From NCBI GenBank assembly GCA_016711825.1, contig JADJSG010000007.1, positions 434,001 to 498,000 on the forward strand: DNA of 64,000 bases, read 5' to 3'. The DNA is from Bacteroidota bacterium. Lineage in GTDB: Bacteria > Bacteroidota > Bacteroidia > Chitinophagales > Chitinophagaceae. The position numbers and the translations under genes were made by a program. Numbering within the stretch: the stretch's first letter is position 1; every line of letters begins with the position of its first letter. The notes beneath the pieces are model-generated. The model saw nothing but the letters and a program-made list of their open reading frames with translations. It made no database searches and was not told the DNA's origin. Shown here one piece after another: positions 1 through 10,887 of this stretch.

Positions 1-1793
1 GTGCAGGTACTTATACCGTAACCGTAACAGATGCGAATAATAACACAACATCTACGACAGCTACTGTAGGCGGTCCTACACAGATTGTTTGGAACAATGC
101 TGTAGCAACAAATGTGACTTGCTTTGGAGCAGGGAATGGGTTGATTAATGTAGCTGCGAGTGGAGGTGTTGGTTTGATTACTTATACGATTACGCCATTA
201 GGTCCTCAGGGCAATATCAATGGGGTGTTTAGTGCATTAACCGCACAATGCTATACAGTAACAGCAACGGATATCAATGGTTGTACAAGTACAACAAGCC
301 TTTGTGTGACAGAGCCTGGACCATTAAGTTTAGGAGCTGCGTTGGTACAGGACAATAGCTGCTTTGGCGGTAGCAATGGCACGATTACGATTAATGCAAT
401 TGGTGGAAATCCTTTACCGAATTATACTTATGTATTAACTCCTGGTGCTCAAACAAACACCAATGGCTTGTTTACGGGCTTGGGAGCAGGAACTTATACA
501 GTGACTGTGACTGATGGTAGTGGTTGCACAGCATCAACAGTGGGTATTGTGGTAGGTCAGCCTGCCAGTATTGTGTTCAACACGGTCAATTTACATGAAG
601 TGTATTGTTATGGTCAGGCTACGGGCTCAATAGCAGTTGTAGCAAGTGGAGGCACAGGAGGCATTTTATTTTCGATTACGCCCAATGCGACCCAGTTCCC
701 ATTAGGTTTCTTTAAAGATTTAGCAGCAGGTAACTATGTGATTACTGCTACTGATGCGAATGGTTGTACTGTAACAACACAGGCTACGATTACACAAAAT
801 CCTGCCTTAACGATTACCTCATTGAGTATTGTAGAGCCGATATGTGCTTATGATTCCACTGGGGTGATATCTGTAACGGCAACTGGTGGCACGGCCCCAA
901 TCGTTTATTCATTAAATAACGGGATACCTCAGTTAACGGGCACCTTTACAGGTTTGGTTATAGATATGTATAAGATTACCTTGATTGACAATTTGGGTTG
1001 TTCAAAAGACACGATGATTCAGTTGAGTGGTCCTACCTTAGTGGGTGCAACCTTACAGATAGAAGATACGAAATGTATAGACTCAAAAGATGGTCGTGTA
1101 TATGTAGTAGGTACTGGAGGTCGTGGTGGTTATAAGTACTATATCACGCCTGGTTTGAATATCAACAAGACGGGTAATTTTTATGATCTGGCGGCAGGTA
1201 CTTACACACTTCGTGTAGTAGATACGGTAGGTTGTGAGTACATGACCGTATTTACGATTAACCCACCTGCGAATCCATTAGGTAATACAATGACCAAACA
1301 AGATTTAGGATGTTATGGTAAAGGCAATGAGGGTAGTGCAACAGCAAATGTGTTTGGTGGTCAACCTCCTTATGTATATCAATGGAGTACTTCACCTGTA
1401 CAAACAACTGCACAAGCAGGTACTTTATACTTTGGTTGGTATAATGTATTGATAGCAGATGCAAATGGTTGTGAGTACAGAGATTCAGTATATATTGAAG
1501 AAGGTCCTTGTTGTGATGTATCGTTTATACCGAATGCCTTCTCTCCGAATGGTGATAATAACAACGATGAGTTTAAAGTGTTTAGCACTGCAGGTATTGA
1601 GTTGATACAGTTGGAAGTGTATGACCGCTGGGGACAGAAACTATGGAGTACAAGTGATTACCGACGTGGGTGGGATGGTACCGTAGATGGTAAGGAAGCT
1701 TCGGTAGCCACTTATTTCTATGTATTTAGATATAGTTGCACCAGAGATGGCAATACTTATATCCGTAAAGGAGACTTAACACTTATAAGGTAA
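1..1793 (+). CDS. SprB-repeat adhesin, C-terminal part (T9SS cargo)
   Basis: The frame is open from base 3, so the true start lies left of the window. The visible part holds the tail of one repeat and six SprB-type repeats of about 80 residues, each opening with a C-(F/Y)-G-like motif and closing with a 'TVTATDxNGC' strand. The last ~85 residues, from 'CCDVSFIPNAFSPNGD' to 'KGDLTLIR', form the gliding-motility-associated C-terminal domain. In Bacteroidota this is a type B sorting signal for the type IX secretion system, so the protein should be exported to the cell surface as a filamentous adhesin. The six repeats match repeats 6-11 of the adhesin at 3653-7855 in order and at high identity, so the two are tandem paralogues. 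Its third codon positions are visibly richer in G/C than those of its neighbour. This copy shows no frameshift. Confidence 0.9.
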   Translation, partial: AGTYTVTVTDANNNTTSTTATVGGPTQIVWNNAVATNVTCFGAGNGLINVAASGGVGLITYTITPLGPQGNINGVFSALTAQCYTVTATDINGCTSTTSLCVTEPGPLSLGAALVQDNSCFGGSNGTITINAIGGNPLPNYTYVLTPGAQTNTNGLFTGLGAGTYTVTVTDGSGCTASTVGIVVGQPASIVFNTVNLHEVYCYGQATGSIAVVASGGTGGILFSITPNATQFPLGFFKDLAAGNYVITATDANGCTVTTQATITQNPALTITSLSIVEPICAYDSTGVISVTATGGTAPIVYSLNNGIPQLTGTFTGLVIDMYKITLIDNLGCSKDTMIQLSGPTLVGATLQIEDTKCIDSKDGRVYVVGTGGRGGYKYYITPGLNINKTGNFYDLAAGTYTLRVVDTVGCEYMTVFTINPPANPLGNTMTKQDLGCYGKGNEGSATANVFGGQPPYVYQWSTSPVQTTAQAGTLYFGWYNVLIADANGCEYRDSVYIEEGPCCDVSFIPNAFSPNGDNNNDEFKVFSTAGIELIQLEVYDRWGQKLWSTSDYRRGWDGTVDGKEASVATYFYVFRYSCTRDGNTYIRKGDLTLIR

Positions 1794-2040
1794 TGTATGA
1801 CGTATATGGTAAGATAAATTTCATATATGTTTGTAAATAGCAAAGTAATTTCGAAATTAATGATATTGTTCATTTTTGATTATACAATGGGAAACAACAT
1901 ATATAAAGATACCCAATTTATTAAATATAGAGTTAAATCTTAAACTAAATCATGCTGTATGAAATGATGTATAATAAAGTATACTGAAATGACCAATGCC
2001 TATCCCTAATTTAACAATGGCTATTCTTAAATATATAAAT

Positions 2041-2056
2041 AGTCGTCCCTCAAAAA
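2041..2056 (+). repeat. Left terminal inverted repeat of the IS5-family element
   Basis: AGTCGTCCCTCAAAAA at the 3' side of the transposase; it pairs with the 16 bp at 3475-3490 with one mismatch. Confidence 0.75.
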
Positions 2057-3394
2057 GTATATTTTGGTTTTTGAGCAAAAAAAGTCCAATAAACATTTAT
2101 TATCATTTGATAAATGAGTTTCCAACAAAAGTTTGCCTCTGAACGCCAGAGGTTAATCCGGCGTTTAAAGTTCATGGCCGCTGCTGCAAGGAGGACATTT
2201 ATTTCATCCCCTATTATTCCTTTCCAGGTAATTTCTACCCATTCTGTAATGTTGTTTTAAATGACCGATCACAGGCTCGATAGCTGCTCGCCGACCATGA
2301 CGCTTACGCTTTTGTCGGGTAATATTTTTGTCAGGTTTAGGAACATAGATTTTTGTTTCGTTGATTTGACTGGTTCCTCTGTAACCTCTATCTGCAAAAA
2401 CACTTTTGGCTTTTCTATTGGTTAATCTTTCATATTGATCAATGGCAGTTGTGAGTGTTTTGCTGTCATGTTCAGTTCCGCTAAAATTCAGCGCTCCAAC
2501 AATAACACCCGTTGTTTGGGTGACCAAAATGGATACTTTACTACCAAATTCAAACTTTTTATGTTCCTTCCCTTTGGTGTAACACTTTACATGGGGTTCA
2601 TGCAAGCTATAAGTTTTATTCGAATCTGTTTTTTGTTGAGCAAGTACTTTAGAAAATAACGCTAAATCCTGACTGTGAATGCTGAGCCTGTCAGCCGGAA
2701 GCTTTCTGTCCAACTCTCTGACCAATACACCAGCAATTGTTTTTATTTTCTTGCCGGCCTTCCTCGACTTGGCATACCCGTTCTTATTCTTCTTAAACCT
2801 TTGAATGGTGCTTAGCTTCTTAATCGTTTGAGTGTAACTCCGACGTAATTCAACACCCTCATCTGCTGCAATAGATCTGCATTCATCAATTATTTTTTTG
2901 TACAACTTATCATCTGTTGGATAGGTAATATTCTTTTCCTGGATAGTGGTGTCTGCACTTAAATGATCATCCTCTGCATCCTTACCATTTACTCGAATAC
3001 TCTCTTTGAAAATTAATTCTACCCCCTCGGGGCCAATACGCTTCCTAAACTCCACTAATTCTGTTGGCACACAAGGCAGTTTAGGCGCAAAATACAACTC
3101 GCCACTAAAGTATTGATAATACACATTCTCAGACCATTGCTCAACAATACTTTCATCACTTAAATTACGAAGTTGCTTTAAGATCAGCAGCGATACCATC
3201 AAGCGAATAGGCTTTGCGGGTTTACCCATTTTAGTGCTGTAATGTTTAGCAAAAGAATCATCAAATGTTTTCCATTCAATCTCATGAGCTAATTTATAGA
3301 GCGGATGGCTGTGACTTAGCTGTTCTTCAAATGAACTGTAAAATCCCAATTGCGAAGTGTTTTTTTGTTTTGAAAGCATAACCAAATCTGCCAC
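2050..3394 (-). pseudogene. IS5-family DDE transposase, frameshifted near the C-terminus
   Basis: The uninterrupted frame is 396 codons (3394 to 2204). It has an N-terminal DUF772-type helical domain ('PIRLMVSLLILKQLRNLSDE') followed by a DDE nuclease domain. Likely catalytic residues are D in 'SADTTIQE', D in 'SVFADRGYRG' and E in 'AAIEPVIGHLKQ'. After 'RMGRNYL' the frame runs into 'ERNNRG' and a TGA at 2204-2206. Removing one base (one C of the CC at 2224-2225 on the plus strand) restores 'KGIIGDEINVLLAAAAMNF' and about 50 more residues ending at 2050. That reading matches the usual C-terminus of this family, so the copy carries a +1 frameshift. The three catalytic acids precede the break, so residual activity cannot be excluded. 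Confidence 0.85.
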
Positions 3395-3474
3395 TTTTTA
3401 CCAATTCTAATAACTTTTCGGTCGATTTTACAATATAAAATACTCAGAAGCATTGTCTATCCTAATTCCTGTCA

Positions 3475-3490
3475 TTTTTGAGGGGCGACT
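3475..3490 (-). repeat. Right terminal inverted repeat of the IS5-family element
   Basis: Read on the minus strand this is AGTCGCCCCTCAAAAA, matching the left end at 15 of 16 positions. Confidence 0.75.
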
Positions 3491-3621
3491 ACATAATATT
3501 GATAAACTTATTGTTATTATATAGTATAAACAAATAGGAATTTTTCATAATAGTCTTGATATTATTGCAATACTATGACACTATGATATATAGAAAATAC
3601 AAATATTATAATTTTTAGTTA

Positions 3622-3629
3622 TATCTTTG
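3622..3629 (+). promoter_or_regulatory. Probable -7 box for the second adhesin
   Basis: TATCTTTG fits the Bacteroidota TAnnTTTG consensus and lies 23 nt before the adhesin start codon. No clear -33 TTTG is visible. The upstream DNA is the right flank of the insertion sequence, so the insertion may have altered expression. Confidence 0.45.
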
Positions 3630-3652
3630 GGTTACAAATTTTTAGTACCCCT

Positions 3653-6600
3653 ATGAAAAAAGTTGCTGTTAATTTTAAAGTATTATTTTTTTTGACTGTG
3701 TGTTCGGTTGTAACATTTTTAAATATAAATAGTACAAGTGCCCAAACAATTGCGGTTTCGCCAATCCCCTTAAGTTTTTGTTCTTGTGAGCCCTTAGTGG
3801 TGAATTATAACGCAACTGGAATATTTAATATAGGGAATGTATTTTCAGTAGAATTGTCGGATGCTTCTGGCAATTTTGGAGCTCCTACTATTATAGGAAC
3901 ACTTGTTGGAAATGCCCTCAACGGAAATATACCATGTGTAATTCCGTGTAATGCACCATATGGAACGGGTTATAGAATTCGAATAAGTAGTACTTCTCCA
4001 TTCTTTATAGGCACTGATAATGGTGCAGATATTACAATTAATCCTTCACCTATAGTTAATATTACTTTGACTAATGGAAACTGTATAGATACATTAACAG
4101 CGAATGTAACTGGTGGGAATATTGGTGTACAACCAGGTCAAAAATATTATATTACAGATAGTCCACCATGGGGCTCACCAAGTAATGTGAACGAAATGAA
4201 TGATGTATTCGGAGTAGGAAATTGGATTCAAGCTAATTTTTCGGTGAATGCAGCGACCGTTTTTACACCTGCTACACAATTTGTATTTCTCGAAGGAAGT
4301 GATGGAAATGCAATTGCTTTAGATAATTTTATGATTGCCAATGCTACATTGATTGAAAGTTGGGTAAATGCCGGGGGAGATTATTTCTTAATGCAGCCCC
4401 TAATCAAGGAGGAATTCAATTTTGGGGTTTTGGTGGCACTCAGTTAAATTATCAAAATTTAATCCCAGCCATTGCAAATGCTGTTCCTGGTGTAAATATT
4501 ACAAATATGGCGCATCCAATTAATATTGGACCATATACACCATTAGATCCTACTGGTGTTTACACCGCTAATTACTATGCTCATGCAGATGTGGTAAATG
4601 GTGGTACCACACTAATTCATAGTTCTGCGAATAGTAATTTTGCTGTTTTGTCAGAAAAACCTGGGGAGCTGGTTTGGTATTATTTGGTGGAATGACAACA
4701 TCAAACTGGCATAATAATGTCTTTCCTTTAGTCAATCAACATGCTGTCAATTTAAGAAAAAATATTTTATACTATACTGCAGGCGCATTTATAGCACCCG
4801 CCTATACTTATACCTATTTGTGGTCTACTGGTGATACAACACAGAAAATTTTACCAACGATCACGGGCGTTTATACAGTAACCGTGACTTCTTCAAATGG
4901 ATGTACGGGAACAGCTACTTACAATTATACTGCACCTAACCCTATTGTAGTCGCTATAAATAATACAACTTCTCCAAGTTGTATACCAGGATGTGATGGT
5001 ACAGCTACAACAAATGTAGCAGGAGGTATTGCGCCTTATAATTATACCATTTCTGGAGGGGCACTCATCAGTGGTTCTGGGTTTGCAAGTAATCTATGTG
5101 CTGGAATTATATATACAATAACAGTGACTGATGCAAATGGGTGTACAGGAAGTACAACTGTTCAATTAACATCCCCCAATGCACCCGTAATCACTATTGC
5201 TTCATCGACCAATCCATCATGTGTACCAGGATGTGATGGTACTGCTATAACGAATACTGTAGGAGGTGTTCCAGTTTATAATTATGCTATATCTGGAGGT
5301 GCAAATATTAATGCTAGTGGAGTAGTCAGTAATTTATGTGCAGGTTTTAATTACATAATAACAGTAACAGATGCAAATGGATGTATAGGTACTACTTCTA
5401 TTCAGCCAACTGTACCTAATCTTCCAGGCGTAACAATTACAAATCAAACAAATGTATCATGTTTTGGTTCGTGCGATGGCATAGTAAGTGTTTTAGGGAA
5501 TGGTGGAGCTGGGTTATACAATTATACGATTAATCCAGTGGCTACACAAGGACCAGTGGGTACATTTACTGGCTTATGTGCTGGTTTATACCAAATAACA
5601 GTTACTGATGTGTTGGGATGTACTACTTCAACAAATATCAATATTACACAAGCTCCCCAATTATCAGTTTCAATCACGGCATTTACCAATGTCACTGTTT
5701 TTGGAGGGCAAATGGAAGCATCACTGCAGCTGCAATGGGAGGGACACCTGGTTATGTTTATACGATAAGTCCTGCAATCGGAGCTCAAGCACCATCGGGA
5801 AATTTTATAAATTTAACAGCTGCTGGCGGACAACAATGTTATACAATTACTGTGACAGATGCTAATGGATGTACAGCCACAACAACACAATGCATTACAC
5901 AACCTGTCATAGGCAATTTAACGACAGTGTCTACAGATGAAACTTGTTTTGGTGCATGTAACGGTACCATTACTTCTACGATCACGGGTGGCGTGGCGCC
6001 TTTCAACTTTTTATTAAATCCGGGAAATATAAATAATGGTACTGGTGTCTATAATAATTTATGTTCTGGTATTTATACAATAATTGTAACTGATGCAAAC
6101 AATAATACTGTTTCTTCGATAGATACCATTAACGGTCCTGCTCAAATAATTTATACAGCAGCAACTCCGACAAATATTAATTGTTTTGGTGCAGCAAATG
6201 GCCTAATTAATGTTACTACAACTGCAGGAATTGGCGTTGTCACTTATACTATAAATCCTTTAGGGCCTCAAACAAATACAAATGGAGTATTTACTTCTTT
6301 AACTGCCCAATGTTATACAGTAACTGCTACTGATGCAAATGGCTGCACAAGTACTACCTCACTTTGTATTACTGAACCTTTACCTTTCACTGTGGGAAAT
6401 GCGATTATACAAGATAACAATTGTTTTGGTGATGCAGCTGGAACCATTACTGTAACTGCTATAGGAGGAAATCCTTTGCCAAATTATACATATAATATAA
6501 TGCCTGGTGGACAAACTAATCAAACGGGGATTTTTACTGGTTTACAGGCTGGAAATTATACAATAACAGTCATTGATGGTTTAGGTTGTACAGCATCTAC

Positions 6601-7855
6601 AGCTGGTATTGTGGTGAATCAACCAGCACAAATGGTATTTAACACAGTAAATCTACATGAAGTTTATTGTTATGGTCAAGCAACAGGCTCTATAGCAGTA
6701 GTCGCTGGTGGTGGTACTGGTAATATCACATTTAGTATTACACCAAATGCAACCCAATTCCCATTAGGCTTTTTTAAAGATTTATATGCTGGCAATTATA
6801 CAATTACTGCTACAGATATAAATGGTTGTTCCATTTCTACAACCTCAACCATTCTTCAAAATCCTGCATTAAGAATTACTTCCCTTCAAATAGTGGAACC
6901 TCTTTGTGCATATGATACAACAGGTGTTTTAACTGTAGTTGCTATTGGAGGTACAGCGCCTTTATTGTATTCTTTAAATAATGGCATACCTCAAACAACT
7001 GGTTTATTTACAGGTTTACCTGCTGATATGTATAAAGTAACGCTTATTGACAATTTAGGTTGCTCAAAAGATACAATAGTTCAATTGTCTGGGCCTAGTC
7101 CGGTGGGAGCGAATATTACAATAGAAGATACTAAATGTATTGATTCAAAAGATGGCAGATTAACCGTTACAGGGACAGGCGGACAAGGTGGTTATAAATA
7201 TTATGTCACTCCTGGATTTAATATTAATAAAACAGGTAAGTTTTATGGATTAGCAGCAGACACATATACCTTAAGGGTAGTTGATACTATTGGTTGTGAA
7301 TATATGACAGTATTTACAATTAATCCCCCAGCCAATCCTTTAGGGAACTCAATGTCTAAAATAGATTTGGCTTGCCATGGGAAAGGAAATGAAGGGAGTG
7401 CCACTGCAAATGCTTTTGGTGGTCAAGCTCCGTATGTGTATGAATGGAGTACTTCGCCTGTACAAAATACACCTGTGGCAAGTGTTTTATATTATGGTTG
7501 GTATCACTTGTTAATTGTTGATGCCAATGGTTGTGAATATAAAGATTCTGTTTATGTGGAAGAAGGCCCATGTTGTGACGTAACTTTTATACCAAATGCA
7601 TTTTCACCAAATGGGGATAATAATAATGACGAATTTAAAGTTTTCACGACAGCTGGAATTGAATTGTTACAATTAGAAATTTATGATAGATGGGGACAAC
7701 GTTTATGGAGCACGAGCGATTATAAACGAGGTTGGGATGGGAAGGTTGAAGGGAAGGAAGCGCCTGTATCCACGTATTTCTATGTATTTAAATATATATG
7801 TACTCGTGATGGGAAATCGTATATTAAAAAAGGAGACGTGACTTTAATAAGATAG
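3653..7855 (+). pseudogene. SprB-repeat adhesin with T9SS sorting domain, three frameshifts
   Basis: One gene is spread over four overlapping open frames: 3653-4447, 4360-4695, 4674-5768 and 5618-7855. It begins with a signal peptide ('MKKVAVNFKVLFFLTV...SAQ'). An N-terminal region of about 350 residues follows, including 'ESWVNAGG|RLFLNAAPN', possibly a Rossmann-like amidotransferase fold (inference). Then come 11 SprB-type repeats and the CHU_C/T9SS type B domain ending 'KKGDVTLIR'. Three single-base losses break it. One is at the G5 run 4373-4377 (VNAGG to RLFLN). One is just before 4662 (SEKP to WGAG). One is at the GGG of 5706-5708 (FGG to ANGS). Each is repaired by adding one base. This could be true decay, phase-variable slippage or assembly error. 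Repeats 6-11 are the counterpart of the upstream adhesin. Confidence 0.85.
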
Positions 7856-8121
7856 CATTAGCATTTAATTTTATTCATGAGGGTTTGAAGAATGGCTAAG
7901 TTAAAAGCCATTTGCAACACTATAAATAATACAAACAATGAATGAGTAGCCATATGTATTTTTAACTCTTCTGAACACTATCAGTGAAATGCCTAAACAT
8001 TTAATCCCATATGCTTATTTCATTTATTATATAAGCTAAAAAATATAGGTATAATTATCAATCAAGTGTTTGTGTTTGCAACTGTTTTGCCTCTCAATTG
8101 ATTTAGACTTTAAGATTCAAA

Positions 8122-8240
8122 TTATACCAAATGTATTTAATAATAGCCTGAAGTAATTCGGTATATTACGCACACAAATTGCATTAAAGCTCATTACAAA
8201 TGGGACAACTTTTAATGTGTTGTTGATATTAAATTATAGG
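8122..8240 (+). repeat. Dispersed intergenic repeat, copy 1
   Basis: Begins TTATACCAAATGTATTTAAT, has an internal GGTATA about 35 nt later, and ends near GTTGATATTAAATTATAGG. It aligns over its length with the copies near 18940, 31784, 42002, 42108 and 60479. It lies in the 465-bp gap between the adhesin and pckA, which holds no gene. Confidence 0.65.
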
Positions 8241-8262
8241 TACTTTATTTAAAATTAGCCAT

Positions 8263-8295
8263 AAAAAAGACTTTCTTATATAGAAAGTCTTTTTT
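8263..8295. terminator. Rho-independent terminator, bidirectional
   Basis: A perfect 13-bp stem, AAAAAAGACTTTC paired with GAAAGTCTTTTTT around a 7-nt loop, has T runs on both strands. It lies 26 nt past the pckA stop and also serves plus-strand transcripts coming from the adhesin. Confidence 0.85.
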
Positions 8296-8320
8296 GTTAT
8301 TAAGAAATATGAAGAATGAT

Positions 8321-9933
8321 TTATGCGTTTTCCATCACTTTAGGTGCAGCATTTAATATTTCTTCATTGGCTTGAGATGCATATTTTTCAAAGTTTTTGA
8401 CAAACATGGCAGCCAATTCATAAGCTTTTTTTGTGTATTCATTTTTATCAGCCCAAGTATTTTCAGGTATGAGTAATTCTGATGGTACATCGGGACAAGA
8501 AGTTGGCATATCAAATCCAAATACAGCATGTGGTTGAAAACTAACTTGATCTAAATCTCCATTCATGGCTGCTGTTATCATAGAACGGGTATAGCTTAAT
8601 TTCATTCTATTGCCGATTCCATAAGGGCCGCCACTCCAGCCTGTGTTGATAAGCCAAACTTTCACATCTGGGTGCTGTTCTAATTTTTTACCTAATAATT
8701 CAGCATATTTAGTAGGGTGAAGTGGTAAAAATGCTCTGCCAAAACAAGCACTAAAGGTAGCTTGTGGTTCGGTAACTCCTACTTCAGTACCAGCTACTTT
8801 AGCTGTGTATCCACTGATAAAACTATACATGGCTTGGCCTTTATTTAGTTTAGAAATGGGTGGCAAAATACCATAGGCATCACAGGTTAAAAAGAAAATA
8901 TTTTTTGGATCACCACCAATACTAGGTTCTTTTGCATTTAATATGTGTGAAATAGGGTAGGCCACTCTGGTATTTTCTGTGATGCTGCCATCTGCAAAAT
9001 TAACCGTGTTTGAATTCGCTAAGTAAGTAGTGTTTTCTACAAGTGCATTGGCTTTTATGGCACTATAAATTTGAGGTTCTTTTTCTTCAGTTAAATCTAT
9101 ACATTTTGCATAACAACCACCTTCAAAATTAAATACTGAACCTTTGTCCCAACCATGTTCATCATCACCTATCAATTGTCTATTAGGATCAGCACTTAAG
9201 GTGGTTTTACCTGTTCCACTTAACCCAAAAAACAATGCTACATCACCATCTTTACCTTCATTAGCAGAGCAATGCATACTTAATACGCCTTTTTCGTGAG
9301 GTAAAATATAATTTAATACCCCGAAAATACCTTTTTTCATTTCACCTGTATAAGCACTACCACCTATTAAAATCATTTTTTTGGTGAAATTTACAATAGT
9401 AAAATTGCTTTGTCTTGTACCATGCTTTGCAGGATCCGCTTCAAAACCAGGGGCTTGTATAATAGTCCAATCAGGGGTTTGGGTTTGAATTTCATTTTCG
9501 GTAGGTCTCAAAAATAAATCATAACAAAATAAATTAGCCCATGGATATTCATTAATTACCCGGATATTCAAACGATGTGTAGGGTCAGCACATGCATAAG
9601 CGTCTCTTACCCAAATTTCTTTTTCGTTAAAATAAGCCGTGATGTCATTATAAATAATGTCAAAATGTTCAGGAGATATGGCAATATTGATATCACTCCA
9701 ATCTACACTTGATTCAGTTTTGCTATCTTTTACTGTAAATTTGTCTTTAGGTGATCTTCCGGTAAATTTTCCTGTATTCACTGCTAATGCACCCATATCT
9801 GTAATGGTCCCCTGATTAAGTTCAACGGTTTTTGAAGTTAAGGCTTCTGGCGATAAATTCCAATGAACAATCGCAGGTTGTATTCCTAATTCTGATAAGT
9901 TTGCAACTGGGTTTTTATTCCTGATTCTAGCAT
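8321..9933 (-). CDS. pckA: Phosphoenolpyruvate carboxykinase (ATP), frameshift near the start
   Basis: Converts oxaloacetate and ATP to PEP, CO2 and ADP in gluconeogenesis. Visible motifs include the substrate-binding 'TGKFTGRSPKDKF', the kinase-type Walker A loop 'FGLSGTGKTTLSADP', the metal-binding 'IGDDEHGW', and 'NTGWSGGPYGIGNRM'. The uninterrupted frame starts only at 9796 (MGALAVNTGKF), which lacks about 46 conserved residues. The missing part is present upstream ('NPVANLSELGIQPAIVHWNL') in frame with the body. However, the only plausible ATG (9933, 'MLESGIK') is one base out of register, and adding one A to the A5 run (plus-strand T5 at 9912-9916) joins them. The repaired protein is about 537 residues, normal for the family. 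A consensus promoter and a strong terminator flank the gene. Confidence 0.93.
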
Positions 9934-9960
9934 TTTATTTTAAATTTTTTTTTGAAGTTG

Positions 9961-9993
9961 CAAAGATACACGTACACTTAGCATTTTTGCAAA
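9961..9993 (-). promoter_or_regulatory. pckA promoter (-33 TTTG / -7 TATCTTTG)
   Basis: On the minus strand TTTG (9993-9990) and TATCTTTG (9968-9961) are separated by 21 nt, matching the Bacteroidota sigma consensus. The -7 box is 27 nt before the ATG at 9933, which supports that upstream start over the one at 9796. Confidence 0.7.
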
Positions 9994-10044
9994 TTCAACT
10001 TCATAATTTGTTAACATAGAATTATTAAATTTCTCAATATATAT

Positions 10045-10075
10045 GTTGCAACATATAATATTTTGTCTATATTTG
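10045..10075 (+). promoter_or_regulatory. Promoter of the YceI-like gene
   Basis: TATATTTG at 10068-10075 fits the -7 consensus, with a weak GTTG -33 element at 10045-10048 (19-nt spacing). It lies 17 nt before the start codon. Confidence 0.55.
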
Positions 10076-10092
10076 CTGAAAAATAATTAAAA

Positions 10093-10733
10093 ATGAAAAA
10101 AACAATTTTATCTCTAGCCATTATTGCAATGATGGCATCATGTCAATCAGGCCCTGAAGGAGAAACTGCTAAAACAGCAGAAAAGCAAGAAGCTTCTACA
10201 AGTGATGGTGCGGTGTATACCGTAGACAAAGCAACAAGTAATGTGATGTTTGTAGGTTCAAAACCTGTAGGAACACACAATGGGGTTTTCTCTATTGCTG
10301 ATGGTAGCGTAACTGTAAAAAGAAGGAAATATTACTGCAGGTAGTTTTACGATTGATGTCAATTCAATGAAAATTACTGATGAAGGTATGGATGCTGAAA
10401 CAAATGGCAAATTATCTGGTCACTTATTATCGCCAGATTTTTTGATTCTAAAAATATAGCACTGCGAAATTTGAAATCACAAACTGTACTGCATTAACCA
10501 ATGATTCTAATGCTACGCATACTTTTAGTGGTAATTTGACACTTAAAGACAGTACTAAAAATGTTACTTTCCCTGCTAAAGTAACGATGAACGATGCAAC
10601 GATTACCGCTGTGGCCGATTTCAATATCGACAGAACCCAATGGGGATTATTTTATGGTAATGATAAATCTTTAGGAGATAAATTTATTTATCCTGAAGTA
10701 AAAATTAAATTAAATATCAACGCAAAAAAATAA
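10093..10733 (+). pseudogene. YceI-family lipoprotein, several frameshifts
   Basis: A lipoprotein signal with lipobox 'MMASC' starts the protein. A YceI domain follows ('VYTVDKATSNVMFVGSKPVG' to 'DKFIYPEVKIKLNINAKK'). YceI proteins are lipocalin-like beta-barrels binding isoprenoid-type ligands in the periplasm. The frame is broken at the A5 run 10317-10321 (one A too many: VTVK then EGNITAGSFTID). It is broken again at the T6 run 10438-10443 (one T missing: SPDF then DSKNIA) and at 10459-10461 (one base missing in 'gc-actg': IA then TAKFEIT). Repair of all three gives a continuous protein of about 213 residues of normal layout. The number of breaks in such a short gene suggests sequence error or advanced decay. 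Confidence 0.85.
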
Positions 10734-10751
10734 GCGTTTCCGTTTTTAAAC

Positions 10752-10791
10752 AAAAAGTGCTGTCCGTTTGTAACGCGACAGCACTTTTTTT
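10752..10791 (+). terminator. Rho-independent terminator after the YceI-like gene
   Basis: AAAAAGTGCTGTC pairs perfectly with GACAGCACTTTTT across a 12-nt loop and ends in T7. The A run on the 5' side means it may also stop minus-strand transcripts. Confidence 0.85.
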
Positions 10792-10887
10792 ATTGCTGCT
10801 TTATTCAAATTTATGACAAGATCAAATAATTAATGGTCATTGATTTGACTATATTTAGCACTAACTATTACATAGTATGCATGGGCA

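Larger units (their letters stand above)
2041..3490 (-). mobile_element. IS5-family insertion sequence, about 1.45 kb
   Basis: A single transposase is bracketed by imperfect terminal inverted repeats. The left end is AGTCGTCCCTCAAAAA (2041-2056). The right end read on the minus strand is AGTCGCCCCTCAAAAA, a 15/16 match. A TA dinucleotide flanks both ends (2040-2041 and 3490-3491) and could be a 2-bp target duplication or part of the repeat. The element sits between the two adhesin genes with its transposase pointing back toward the first. It ends about 160 bp upstream of the second adhesin start. Confidence 0.8.
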
